Shown here: in pieces, positions 46,381 through 58,580 of the stretch | Layout: each line of letters opens with the position of its first letter | Numbering within the stretch: position 1 is the first letter of the stretch | NCBI GenBank assembly: GCA_963932465.1 | Contig: OZ010795.1 | Coordinates: forward strand, 476,584,806-476,648,805 | Direction: 5' to 3' | Length of the DNA stretch: 64,000 nucleotides | From: Maratus speciosus | Taxonomy: Eukaryota > Arthropoda > Arachnida > Araneae > Salticidae | Program-made: the position numbers and the translations under genes | The notes under the pieces: generated by a model | Seen by the model: the letters and a program-made list of their open reading frames with translations, nothing else | What the model was told of the DNA's origin: nothing | The model's database searches: none

Positions 46381-48589
46381 CGTAATCGGAAACCATTTAA
46401 ATTACAGACATATTTTTTTTTTTTTTTTTTTTTTTTTACATAGAGCTGAATGAATGAATACCTATGAATACCATCCCCAAAACATAAAATTTCGAAAAAT
46501 CCTTATGATATTTTAACTAAGCGAATTCGTTCTTTTTCGATTTCGAAACATAACCTTAAATTCAGCAAACAACTCCGAGCCCCGATAGCGTCGTGATAAC
46601 GATAATGGCTCCCACGGATCATGAGTTAAAAGGAAGCGGAATTCAAAAATTTTGATTTTGATTTAAACTTCAATTTGTAATTTTTTTTTGCGAAATTTCT
46701 TGTAAGTAAACTTGCGAAGTATCATATGTTCCTCCCCCACCCCCACTCTCAAAAAAAGGAAAAGAAACATTTTAAAAACGGAAGTGCATTGAATTTCATT
46801 AACTTAAATTTATAATTATTTTACGGAATTTGTTTTAAAAAATAATTTCTCCAGTATTGTGTGCCTCTCCCCCCCCCCCCCCCTAAAAAAAAGAAGGAAA
46901 ACCATAAAAAAGAACTTTTAAAACTAAAATGCAAAAGAGAGAAGAAGGCAAAATCGAGAGCAGAATTTTTTTTTTTATATGTTTCTCAAATAGCTCTAAT
47001 ATTTAAAATGCGAATTCAAAATTTTTTTAATTTTTAACAAAAAACATTTTTTATATGATTTTGGAGTATTTTTACGCGTAATTAAAAAAAAAAAAAAATA
47101 TTTTTGACATTTTTTAGTTGCTGCCATCTATTAGGAAAAAAATTAACGAACAGTAAGCGTTATATTTCAAGAGACGTTGTTTACTCAACGGTGCTGCGAT
47201 TTATGTAAGATTTTAATGATCATGATTAGCAATTTTGATTTATTACTTAAAGATAAAGTGTTTTAAAAGTCATTTTAAACGAAACCCTCTGTGTGCAATA
47301 GCGATCACACTTACCCACTTTTTTTTTTTTTAATTAAAATATGCATTTACACATATACCTATTTTCATTGTGTATTACTGTATCAAAAAATGGTGTAACT
47401 GTGCATGTCTGTGTTTGCAATACTTAACTTAACAGCACGCTCTTAAAAAGACACGTTCAGTTTTTTGAAATGAATGTAAAGAAAGCCTTAAAGGTAATCA
47501 TATGAAATTTTTATTACATATTCATGTGAGGAGCAAACATTCAAACCATGTTTTCTACAAAAATAAATTAATAAATAAAAAATGAACTACTGTTAGTTTT
47601 ATGAACTCTGTATTAAATGATGCAGGAATAAAAGTTATTTTTAACCAAAATAAAATTTTCGTCAATTGTAAATCAATTAAAAACAATATATGTTGCAATC
47701 AAAGGGTGTTTCCTCCAATGCCTGCATTCAATCAAACAGTGATTCATCAAGCCCGCGAAACAGAGTTTTTCTCTCTGGTCACGGGACCTTTTGTTCTTAT
47801 CTGTTTTACATTGTCACTTAAGTAAAATGGACCTTAAAGGTTAAACAAAAAACAAAAAACAAGAAAAAAAAAACACGAAAAAAAAAACAATTTATCAAAT
47901 TACAGCGACCATTTGGAAAATGATTTTTTCGAAGACTAAAATTTAAGACATAAAAAATCGCACGTTCATACATTACGTACGCCATGAATTAAACATTAAC
48001 ATTCCTGTACCCATCATGAACAAATTTTAAAAGAAATTTCAGTTTTACAATGTTTGGTACTGTAAATTTTTAAACTTCTACGGAGCTGGTCATACATTAC
48101 GTACGCCACGAATTAAACATTAATAGTGTTATTACACGTAAAAATTGCAAGCGACAAAAATTGCCTGCGACTCGTCAGATTTTGGGAAACTTACGTATTA
48201 TCCAAGCATTTCATTGGCTGTTCGGGAAAAGGCTTTTCCATCGTCAGATTTCCAAGAAATCTGACGACCTATTTTAAATGAAATTTCATTCTTAAACTTC
48301 TAAACATCCCACAATATTACTTTTTACACCGTCGTATAGAGAAAAAAATGTGCTTTTAAATGCAGTTTGTTTGAAAGCTGTATCTCAATTTGTTTCCGAG
48401 TTATTATTTTTTTTTGTAGTTTTTATTACTTTTTTGTCACAGTGGCAACAGAAGTACCCATCTCTGTTGAAAGTAAAGGTTAGTGCATAGACCAATCAGA
48501 AAACGAATAAAATGCGGATCAAACCAATATAAAGCTTCAGATATACTTTTGATTTCCTACCCTGACGAGGATAATAACCATTTTTCCAA
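46381..48589. other. spacer with homopolymers and small repeats
   Basis: T25 at 46413-46437, a C run near 46868-46882, a 33-bp direct repeat beginning CATACATTACGTACGCC at ~47968 and ~48091, and a perfect 12-bp hairpin at 48241-48267. The 74-codon frame at 47601-47825 has no family resemblance. Confidence 0.5.
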
Positions 48590-48590
48590 A

Positions 48591-48624
<34 letters not shown>

Positions 48625-49207
48625 TTTGAGGCTTTTTAGTGATGTCTGTATTGCCCAAAATAAAAATAACATAAATATCCAAATGCTTTTGCAGTTGTTG
48701 TGTATATGGAATTCAAGCATTAGAAAAAAACTATTCTACTTCACAGTCAGAAGACACAGTTTCCTCCCGGCAGATCCTAGGTTTGGTCGTGTAGAGAAGA
48801 TCCCCAAGAAAAAATGTTACAATCATATAAATAAACAATATCATGAAATGAACAAAATTGTTGGTGATGTGAATATTGTGGGGACTGATTTGAAACATTT
48901 GAATACTAAATCATTTAATGTGTACTTTCGAAACTTACCATACATATCGCAATTGAAACAGATTGTTTTAGAGAAAAGTAAGGGGACTGTTAAGGTTAAA
49001 GGCTTCCAGAATTATAGGTTTCAAGATGTATGTGAAGAGTCTGTTGTAAAACTTCTTTCAAACGGAGTTACTGTTACTAGTGTTAAAAGAGTTTTAGAAT
49101 CTCTTCCTCTTAGCCAAGCCATATCAGTTGAAAAAGAAGCGGACAAACTTTTGAAGGTAATGTATGGTGAAGAGTGGCAAAATCAATGTGATGATGTCTT
49201 CAAATGA
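48590..49207 (+). CDS. transposase-like protein, C-terminal fragment
   Basis: This is the only long open frame of the window (205 codons). The apparent start is suspect: the first ~10 residues after Met are lysines encoded by an A28 tract (48596-48623), so the real protein probably began upstream or in another exon. Recognisable elements: LFSDVCIAQNKNN (residues ~14-26), where D plus QNKN match the family pattern SD-C-GQNKN; a helix-rich stretch; FTVRRHSFLPADPRFGRVEK (~50-70), matching a conserved F-V-GHSF-P-DR-FG-IEK motif; then a ~130-residue Lys-rich C-terminal domain. This combination occurs in an arthropod family of transposon-derived hypothetical proteins with a DDE-like fold; I cannot name the superfamily. 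The N-terminal half is absent, so it is most likely a relic. Stop TGA at 49205-49207. Confidence 0.55.
48596..48623 (+). repeat. poly-A tract (28 A)
   Basis: Uninterrupted A run directly before the transposase-like frame. It may mark a retroposed junction or simply be replication slippage. Confidence 0.95.
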
Positions 49208-49273
49208 TACAGCCATATGATGATTTACCCAACCTGCAATGAAGAAGAAAAGGAAGAGTGTGGCTGTTTAGAT

Positions 49274-49412
49274 CAGGGGTGGCACGCTGGACACCATTAA
49301 AATTTTACAGTAATCATTGCCTTATCTAATCGTCGAATCTCTGAGATTCAAGATGTCGCCTATTTCTTTAAAACAATAGTTGTATCCGGCATGCCACAGT
49401 TGGCCACCCCTG
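49274..49412. mobile_element. hAT-type MITE, 139 bp
   Basis: Ends CAGGGGTGGCACGCTGG (left) and CAGGGGTGGCCAACTGTGG (inward from the right), typical hAT termini. 8-bp flanks GTTTAGAT (49266-49273) and GTGTAGAT (49413-49420) match at 7 of 8 positions. It sits ~65 bp after the stop of the transposase-like frame. Confidence 0.85.
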
Positions 49413-49420
49413 GTGTAGAT

Positions 49421-50607
49421 GAAGATAATGGTTTTAAAATTTGATGTGGATATTTGGCAAACGAGTTTTTACATTGTAAATATTTAATGAATAGTAGTAA
49501 GTACCATAATCTGTCACTTTATTTGATCAACAATCAACTTAGGTTCAGTATTTGCGCAAATAAAATAATTGTTTTGTACTGTTTGTGAGTTATAACTTAT
49601 TTCATTCAAAAAGGGTTTTATCCACTTGTCAAACAATCAAAACATGCTTCCGACTCTGAATGCGGTCAAAACGTGATTTCTCCAAATATTAAATGCATTT
49701 TTCTAATTTTTTTTTAGGTTTAATATATTATGCATGCTTACAATTCGTTCTAATTACTAGTAATAAAAATTCACAAATAAGGATTAAAATTAAATAAAAG
49801 TTATTTTTTAATTTATCAATCCTTTGCTTTTCTTGAAAATTTGTATCTAAAGGAAAAAACATGGATTGAATGTTTGCTCCTCACATATGAGAGTTGTATT
49901 TTAGTGGTATATTAAATTTTATTAGAAATCACGAAAGTACTGGTTTACTTATAAAAAGAAAATGACATGTTTTTCCATAAAGCTATACTAAATGTATTTT
50001 TACGAATAGAATTATAGCGTTTCTAGAAAACTGCATTATGATTTTATAACAAGTATTACAAACATAGACATGATGAGTACGCTATTTTTTGGTACAGTAT
50101 TGCCCCATGGAAACTGGTATAGGTGTAAAAGCACAGTATTCTTTTATTGTTGGAAAGTGTTTCAAAATCTATGCATGATGCATGACTTTTCGTTTTTGAA
50201 TTTTCTCATTTCAGAATATATAGTTTCCATAAGAAAAGAACTTCCTCAATTTGAAATGTTAATGAAAAAATGAATTAACATTTTTAATGGAAAGTTCGAG
50301 TTTAATAACATTTTTAAATCTGGTTTAAATTTCAATTAACTATTTGCCGAAATTTATAAAAGTTTCTACTGAAACTGCAAATCGTGTTAAGATGTAATTG
50401 GCAGTTTCTGATGAGATCATCTATTTCAGAGATTATTTCATCAAAAACTTATTTCCAATTAACTACATGTTTATTAACTGCATGTTGATACTTTTAAAAC
50501 TTTAGAAATTTCTAAATCCTCCAAATCAATAACAAAAGAAAATGTGTAACATTAAATTTTAGTAATATAATTAAATATCAAATATTCAAGGTATACAAGT
50601 TCACGTA
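49421..50607. other. AT-rich spacer, no gene recognised
   Basis: Only a 67-codon plus-strand frame (50070-50273) without family resemblance. Confidence 0.5.
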
Positions 50608-51727
50608 CAGTCATGGGAAAAAAATTAAATACCCCTAATAACTCTGCAACAAATTACTATAGACGAAAGTTACTGGTACGAAACGATTGGAAATAAAGTC
50701 TAATTTTAAGTGATGTATATAAAAATGCCTTTGTGGGATATCTACATATAAAAACAAACCCAAACATTGTTTTTTTTTCAGTAGAAATATCCAAGTTTGG
50801 AATAATAAATCATTTCTACTCCCGACAATTAGCCTAAATACAAATTTTCATGAAATTCGTACGATTAGTTTTGAGAGAAGCTAATTACTTTCAAATGAGC
50901 ACATGTTAGGGTCTGTATCCAAACTGAAGTTCGGTACTCGATCGTTGAAGTGCTACCGAAAAAATTAAGTCACTTCTATTAATGTACTATTTCTTACTAA
51001 TATGACCAATTCACTCACTTAAGATGTTTCGGCTATTGCCAGCACAAATCAAACGAGTAAAATATATTTTTTCAATTTATGCTTTTCTGCACATCATAAA
51101 GGACTCTTTAAGCCATTATTTCGACCTTTTTAAGCATAATTTGAAAACTATTCGGAAGAAAAATTTGAAATTTTGAATTCGCATAAAGAGGACATAATAA
51201 ATATAAGTCTATCAAAAAATTTTAAGTTGCAATTCTATATTAATTTCATAATTCATAATTCATAATTCATATTATAAAATTTTAAAATCACAAATTCAAT
51301 GTTTTTATATTTGGATTTATTTTATTATAACCACACAAAAATTATCACTTTAGGATTATAATTTCAGGAGATATGAATAAAAATATGAAAATGTAATTTA
51401 AAATTCGAAGCTCTAAATTTTGAATGTTTATAATTCAAAAACGTATCATCCAAATGACTTGAACTTTCGTTTCTAAGCGTTGATTGAATTGAAGATTTAA
51501 AATATTTTTTCAAATTTGTGTATTGCCATTGGAAAAAAAACAAAATTTGGGTCTGCCTTTTATTTGTAGATGACCCCCCTCCCCCCCCCCTTCCCCGCCG
51601 GGCAAATTTTATATACATCGTTTAAAAGTAGGCTTTTTTTTTCCAAACGTTTGGTAACAGTAACATTCTTCTTCTATAATTTGTTGTAGAGTTAGTAGGG
51701 ATGTTTACTTTTTTTCCCCTACGACTG
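50608..51727 (-). mobile_element. mariner-type TIR element, copy B (empty of Tigger)
   Basis: Ends CAGTCATGGGAAAAAAATTA (left) and CAGTCGTAGGGGAAAAAAAG (inward from the right), with TA on both sides (50606-50607, 51728-51729). In reverse orientation it aligns along its length with copy A at 23714-25863. Shared landmarks are GAAATTCGTACGATTAGTTT, TTGCCAGCACAAAT and CATTCAAAATTTAGAGCTTC. No transposase frame. Confidence 0.85.
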
Positions 51728-51750
51728 TAACTTAAAATTTATATTCTAAA

Positions 51751-54700
51751 TTAGCAAACCCCGCGGCTTTGCTCGCGTAATAGTTGAAATGTGCCAAGTG
51801 ATATTTGCATGACTATTTTTTATTAGATGAACATTTTTTGAAATAATTCAAAAATTACAAATTAAGCCACAGTTTAACTAAACTTCCTTATAAAAGTGCA
51901 ATAGATAGAAATGAGATTTTAATTAATAAGAAGAACTAAAACTAATTCCAAATAAATTATAATTTAGAATATATTTTTAGACTTTTATGCTCATTTCACA
52001 CGCTCATTTCAGTATTCATTTGAAGTTTTGAATTTTTTAGAAAACATCTTAACACATTTATATCTTAAAATTAACCATCATGTCAAATTCCAAGCTTCTT
52101 GTCTAACAGTCTATCACCTCTCTGGTGTTAGTGACACCAACATAAAATGCCAAAACAGAGTTGAAATAGAATGTCTCGAAAAATATTGAAACAGAGACTG
52201 TCACCATTAATTTGTCAACAATAACCTTGAAATCGGTTGGTATTTCCTAATATTCTATAGAAAACGGAATTTAGATGTTTTTAAAGTCTGTCTTGTTGTT
52301 CCTGCCAACCAGGTGGTAGTGACACCGGCATAAAATATAGCCCGTATATGTTTAGGGACTATCACTCTTGATTCGAAACCAATAACTTCTGTAATCGGTT
52401 TATTATTTCCTGAGATTCCATAGAAATCGTAATTTAGGACTATTTTAGAATACCTTTCGCTCCTTAGAATGCTTTCGCTTCACCCCTTTTTAATTTTTAA
52501 TTTATTTTCGACAGTTCTTAGAGGACATTTATATTTTATAAGTAACTATTGTGCTATATTTAAAGTTTCTAGCCTTTTCAGTACCGCAGTTATCGCAATT
52601 TAGAAAGTTTTTTGCTCCTGCAACCTTCTAGGAGTTGTGGCACCGACATAAAACGTAGCTTATATTTGAGCGGGTTCTATCACCATCAATTTGCAACCAT
52701 TATGTTTGAAATTGGTTTCGTATTTCATACGATTGCATAAAAATCATAATTAAAACGCTTATAGAATGTTTTTCTCTCACTTCATCCTTTTAAATTTGGA
52801 ATTTTCTTTCGACAATTCTTAGAAAGCATTTGCATCTTTGAAGTAATTACAATTCCAAGTTTAAAATGTTAGACCCCCCTCAGTAACACAAAAAACGCAA
52901 TTTAGAACATTTTTTGCTCCTGTAATCCCCAGGTGGTAGTGACAACAACGTAAAATATAGGTTCTATTGGAGCGGGGACTGTCACCATCAATTTGAAACC
53001 ATTAATTCTGAAATCGGTTTATATTTCCTGAGATTGCGTAGAAATCGCTATTTAGAACGTTTTTAGAACGCTTTTCGTTCCTTTTCACCCCTTTTAAATT
53101 TCAAAATTTTAAGGAACTCTTCTCAGAGAGCATTTATATCTCATAAGTAATTACCATGCCAAATTTCAAGTTGCTAGCCCCTTCAGTATCACAAAAGTCA
53201 CAATTTAGAACGTTTTTTAAAATGCAATCGCAAGGTGGTAGTGACGCCGACATGAAATAGATCCTATATTGGAGCAAGGGCTGTCATCATCAATTTCCAA
53301 CCATTACTTCTGAAATCGATTGGGTACTTTCTAAGGTTGCGTAGAAATCGCAATTTAGAACGATTTTTAGAACGTTTTTCGTCCATTTTTATCCCTTTTA
53401 AATTTTGAATTATTTAGGAAATGTTCTGAGAGATCATTTATATCTTATAAGTAACAACCATGCCTAGTTTCAAGTTGCTAGGCCCTGCAGTATTACAAAA
53501 AACGTTGGCTCCTTCACCCCGTTTCGGGCAGTGGCACCGACATGAAATACAGCCTATGTTGGAGCGGGGGCTGTCACCATCATTTTCTTAATCGGTTCGA
53601 TATTTCCTGAGATCGCGTAGAAATCGCAATTTAGAAAGATTTGTTAGACTGCTTTTCGCTCATTTTCACCCTTTTAAATTTTGATTTTGTAGGAATGTTC
53701 TTAGCGATCATTTGTATCTTATAAATAACTGACCTGCCTAATTTCAGGATTCTAGGCCCTTTAGTAACACAAAAATCGCAATTTAGAAAGTTTTTTTGCT
53801 TTTGCAACTCCTAGGTAGTAGTGACACCGACATGAAATAGAGCCTATGTTAAAGCATGGGCTGTCATCATCAATTTCCAACCATTACTTTTGAAATAGCT
53901 TGGGTACTTTTTGAGATTGCGTAGAAATCGCCATTTAGAACGGTTTTTAGAACGCTTTTCGGGCATTCCCTCCCCCCCTTTTAAATTCCGAATTTTTTAA
54001 GAAATGTTCTTAGAGATAATTTATATCATCTAAGTAACTACCATGCCAAATTCCATGCATCTGGGCCCTTCAGTAACACAAAAATCGCAATGTCGATCTT
54101 TTTATGCTGCTGTACCCATTTTAGGGGTAGTGGCACCAACATAAAATGTAGTCTATATTGGAGCAATTGTTATCGCCATCATTTTGACACCATTATTTTT
54201 TTAAATCGGTTTGGTACTTCCTGAAATTGCGTAAAAATCGCCATTTAGAACGTTTTGTAGAACGCTTTTCGCGCTTTTTCACCCCTTTTTAATTTCGATT
54301 TTTTTAAGAAATGTCCTTAGAGATCATCAGTATCTTATAAGTCACTACCATTCCAAATTTCCTGTTTCTAGGCCCTTGAGTAACACAAAAACTGCATTTT
54401 TAAAACGTTTTTTGCTGCTGCACCCACTTTAGGGGTAGTGGAACCGACATAAAATGTAGCCTATGTTGGAACAAGAGTTGTCACCATCATTTTGACACCA
54501 TTATTTTTTAAATCGGTTTGGTACTTCCTGAAATTGCGTAAAAAATCGCCATTTAGAACGTTTTTAAGAACGCTTTTCGCGCATTTTCACCACTTTTTAA
54601 TTTCTATTTTTTTAAGAAATGTCCTTAGGTTGGTTGTGTTTATGACGGCCAATTATCATCACGAGGGATATAGGCCCTAAGGGGGAAGTGCCCTCCGTGT

Positions 54701-55120
54701 GGGTCTTTCTAAGGGAGCCTAACCCGTATTTACGCTTGGAAAACCAAGGCTCGAAGGAAATTACGAAAACTCCGAACGATTAGGCCGTCGGGCACGATTG
54801 GGATTGAACCTAACACCTCCCGTTTACCAGCTTCGAGAGCAAAACCTCTCGGCTACTGGTGGGGCCAGAAATGTCCTTAGAGATCATTTATATCTTATAA
54901 GAAACTACCATTCCAAATTTCATGTTTCTAGGCCCTTCAGTAACACAAAAATCGCATTTTTAGAACGTTTTTTGCTCCTGCACCCCCTTTTGGCCAGTGA
55001 CACGGACATAAGATGTAGCCTATGTTCTAAGTTGGACTAACACCATCATTTTGATATCATTAATTTTGGAATCGGCTCGGTAGTTCCAGAGCTTACTTCC
55101 TACAAATAAACAACAGATTT
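51751..55120 (-). mobile_element. Helitron-like element of ~300-bp monomers
   Basis: Minus-strand 3' end: CGCG-AGCAAAGC-CGCG hairpin (51777-51762), then GGGGTTTG and CTAA|T (51754-51750), the CTRR|T rule. The body is a tandem array. The marker GGTAGTGACACCGACATAAAAT recurs near 52124, 52314, 52632, 52931, 53233, 53527, 53814, 54123, 54431 and 54994, with ~300 bp between most and 190 bp for the first pair. Each monomer also has AAATCGCAATTTAGAACG and CTTATAAGTAACTACCATGCC. At the other end, GGAACTACCGAGCCGATT and TTTGTAGG (minus strand, ~55090) resemble Helitron 5' regions; the exact TC start is not clear. The array is broken by a SINE at 54629-54866. Confidence 0.6.
54629..54866 (-). mobile_element. 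tRNA-derived SINE with 14-bp target duplication
   Basis: The 14-mer AGAAATGTCCTTAG occurs on both sides (54615-54628 and 54867-54880), where the surrounding monomer normally has it once. The 238-bp insert starts, on the minus strand, with a tRNA-like head: A box TAGCCGAGAGG and B box GGTTCAATCCC with normal spacing. The body contains TTTTCCAAGCGTAAATACGG and AGAAAGACCCACACGGAG. No A-tail is visible; it ends ...CATAAACACAACC. The tRNA head resembles a Ser/Leu type (CCGAGAGG). Non-coding; its 62-80-codon frames are by-products. Confidence 0.85.
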
Positions 55121-55730
55121 TGAAACCCTCAAAATCTTAGTTACCGTTTACGTTTTGTGTTAGTTCAAAAGCAAAATAAGTAAATTATTTTATTTCGTAT
55201 TTATGCTTTGAAAGCCATATACGAGTGAGCCATATACTCGTAATTTAAAATAATGGTTGTAAATGCATGAGAGGCTAATAAGGGGTATTAGTAGCGTAAT
55301 CAAATGTTTATTTCCCAAATGAAAAATGTTAAATTATTTGTAGCTAATAAAACTTTCTAGCTCAATATTTAGAAAATTCAGAAACAAATTAGTTTACAAG
55401 AATTTTAGTTACGAAACTAAGTAATTCCGTCTTACATCTATTTTATTTTTATTGATACGTCAAATTTCGTTATCGGTGAGTTTCGTAAGATTAGAAGAAA
55501 ATTTTCAAAACAATTAAAATTGCAAAAAAATTTAGCACTACAAAGACATTTTTATTATTAGAAAAATTTTAAAAGGTACTTTTGATTAATATTAAATGGA
55601 AGCTAAGATTAAAATTATTTATTATATAAAAATCAAATACATTTTTAGAATTGTTTTGTATAATCAAATATTTACTAAAGTTTTCTTACTCATCTAATCG
55701 AAAAGGTCCGGGCAAACGAAGTCATATTCT
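55121..55730. other. AT-rich spacer, no gene recognised
   Basis: No coding, repeat or end signals seen. Confidence 0.5.
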
Positions 55731-56230
55731 GGAATGTTGGTTGTTGTAGTTTGGACAAAAACTTCCATTCTTAAATGGCGCGGTGTATATATTCCGCAAT
55801 TCCGGTGTATCTAGTATTTAAAAAGGAATTCTACTAGAAATAAGGTAAATTAATTTGAATGAGGGTATCCATAAAAGATTATCCCGAGAAAACACACTGT
55901 TGTGATAAACCACTCACAATAATTATAGACTAATCTAATAGCATCGTCATCTAATAGAACTTGTCGGAGCAAACAATGACAAGTTCTGGAATGTTGGTTG
56001 ATGTAGCTTGGACAAAAACTTCAATTTTGAAATTGCGCAGTGTATATATTCCACAAATATAATATTTAAAAATAAATTCTACTAGAAAGAAGGTAAGTTA
56101 ATTTGAATGTCGGTAACCATAAAAGTTGTCACGGAAACACTCTATTGTGATAAATCCCTCTCGATAATTACCCAAATTGGCTTACAACAGATAAATAAAA
56201 ATATACGCAGTTTTAATACAATTGCAAGTG
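55731..56230 (+). repeat. 257-bp tandem duplication
   Basis: GGAATGTTGGTTG starts at 55731 and 55988; both copies continue through TTGGACAAAAACTTC, GTGTATATATTCC, ATTCTACTAGAAA and TTAATTTGAATG. Divergence is moderate. Non-coding. Confidence 0.8.
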
Positions 56231-56513
56231 ATTCGTCGGTTAAAAAGCATTCAATTATTGCCGCCTTTTTTTTTTATCTCTTGTTCAAATACTATTCCTA
56301 TTTAAATTAATAATAAAAAAATTTTTTTTGCTTAATTTTGTGTATTTTGGCTATTGTAGTAGAGTTAATAAACTATAGTTTATAAATTAGTTTATACAGG
56401 TTGTCCACTGTCCGCTCTCAACGATGTCCAATGGCTAATTCCTAAACCGTTAGTCATCGACATATAGTTCCGATAACAACAAGTTGGAAATTGCTCGTCA
56501 AACGTGGCAAATG

Positions 56514-57542
56514 AGGTGCGTTCGTACTATAACTAGTTTTATAATTATTTTTTGCACCCCATATTGTACTGAATGTATAATTTTTTGCACTTCATAACGT
56601 GCATAGTCTGATACATCATTAAAATGCACTTCCAATAATTTTTTCGGAACACTTTTGACTGTCCTTGTAATTAAACTATACATCCGATTTTCCTAAAATT
56701 TGAAATAGCTCAACCAAATTTTGCAACAATTATATCTTTAAAATTTCAGACCATTCGGAAGGCTGTAATATCATTAAAATGCACTTGCAATAATTTTTCC
56801 CATTGGCCGTAATGTAAAGAAAAACTTTTGGCTGTCCCTGTAATTAAACTATACATCCGATTTTCCTAAAATTTGAAATGGCTCGACAAAATTTTGCAAC
56901 AATTATATCTTTAAAATTTCAGATCATTCGGAAGGCTCTAATACCATTAAAATCCACTTGCAATAATTTTTCCCATTGGCCGTAATGTACAGAAAAACTT
57001 TTGACTGTCCCTGTAATTAAACTATACGTCCGATTTTCCTAAAATTTGAAATTGCTCGACAAAATTTTGCAATAATTATATCTTTAAAATTTCAGATCAT
57101 TCGGAAGGCTGTAATATCATTAAAATGCACTTGCAATAATTTTTCCCATTGGCCGTAATGTAAAGAAAAACTTTTGGCTGTCCCTGTAATTAAACTATAC
57201 ATCCGATTTTCCTAAAATTTGAAACGGCTCGACAAAATTTTGCAACAATTATATCTTTAAAATTTCAGATCATTCGGAAGGCTCTAATACCATTAAAATC
57301 CACTTGCAATAATTTTTCCCATTGGCCGTAATGTAAAGAAAAACTTTTGACTGTCCCTGTAATTAAACTATACATCCGATTTTCATAAAATTTGAAATGG
57401 CTCGACAAAATTTTGCAACAATCATATATTTGAAATTTCAGACTATTCGGTTGGGTAGTTTTTGCTCTGTTACATGCGGACAGACGGACGGACTGAACGA
57501 CGACTATAGGTGCTACGTATTTATATAATTACGAACGCACCT
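56514..57542 (+). mobile_element. 173-bp tandem array bounded by 13-bp inverted repeats
   Basis: AGGTGCGTTCGTA at 56514-56526 is exactly complemented by TACGAACGCACCT at 57530-57542. In between, TAATTAAACTATAC recurs at 56668, 56841, 57014, 57187 and 57360, a constant 173-bp step. Monomers differ by a few bases only. The last one passes into a GCGGACAGACGGACGGAC tail (57477-57494). No coding capacity. Whether the inverted repeats are true transposon ends is inferred; target duplication is not clear. The family is present, more decayed, at 20580-20925 and 45869-46380. Confidence 0.75.
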
Positions 57543-58242
57543 AAAAATGTTTTAAATGAGATGAAGGAATATTTAAAAAGCAATTTGGTTCAATAAAAAC
57601 ATTTCCTAAAAAATTACGAAAATTAAATTTTTATGCGGACCCCATTCCTATAAGTTATATTTAGTAAAATTTTCCAAATTACACTGGAGAAAAAAAGACC
57701 GAACATATAACACTAAAATTGACCGAGTTATGAAACTTTAAAAATGCGTGACTTATAGCACTTTTCTGCATCTGAACACAAATGAGTTCGGCCATGCTTT
57801 GAGGGGTCATATACCAAGTTCTTAAATATTCGAAGAATTAATTTCATGTGTATCTGCGCTTTAAAAAATCGTAAAAGTATTACGATTGAGTTAATTTTTT
57901 TAAAGTTTTAGATTGACTATGTTTTATTTTGTAAGGATTTGAGACATGATATCTTTTAACAAAATTATGTTACTTTTATAAGTTTTTATTTAACTTCAAC
58001 GATCGTATGTACGTTTTTCCAGTTCAAAATTTTTTACTCGAACTTTAACTCACTTTCAAGTATCCGATCGAGATTAAATGTTAGATACTGAGTAAATCCG
58101 ATGACAATCTAAAATTATTATGGTTTTCGGTGGTTACCATTTATACTTATTTTACAGGATAACACAAAAATTATCGATAGATTATCGCCAAGAAGTTTAA
58201 GAAAATGTTTTAAATTAGATAACACAAGACTGCGATGTTTGT

Positions 58243-58244
<2 letters not shown>
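57543..58244. other. AT-rich spacer, no gene recognised
   Basis: No repeats or coding family seen. Confidence 0.5.
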
Positions 58245-58281
<37 letters not shown>

Positions 58282-58580
58282 TGTATTTTTTAGCACTGCA
58301 TCCGAAAATTACCTTCATTTTTAACCATCATGTCAGGAATTTTTCGCAAATCATAAATTGTCAAAGTTAAAAAATAACAAAAATAGGATACTATAAAATA
58401 GAGGAGATGGGTGTGTTTTTTAACTTTTAATAATTGATTTTTTTGTTAATTTTTAGCGCTGAATCTGAAAATGACCTTCATTTTTAACCATCAAGTTACA
58501 ATTTTTTGCAAATCGTAAATGTTAAAGTTAAAATATAGTGAAAATTTGATGCTATAAAGAAGATGTAAACCTTTTTTTAC
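58245..58580 (+). repeat. 163-bp tandem duplication led by a T30 tract
   Basis: TAGCACTGCATCCGAAAAT at 58291 and TAGCGCTGAATCTGAAAAT at 58454 start two related copies that share CCTTCATTTTTAACCATCA and a GCAAATC-TAAA block. A T30 homopolymer occupies 58245-58274. Confidence 0.75.
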
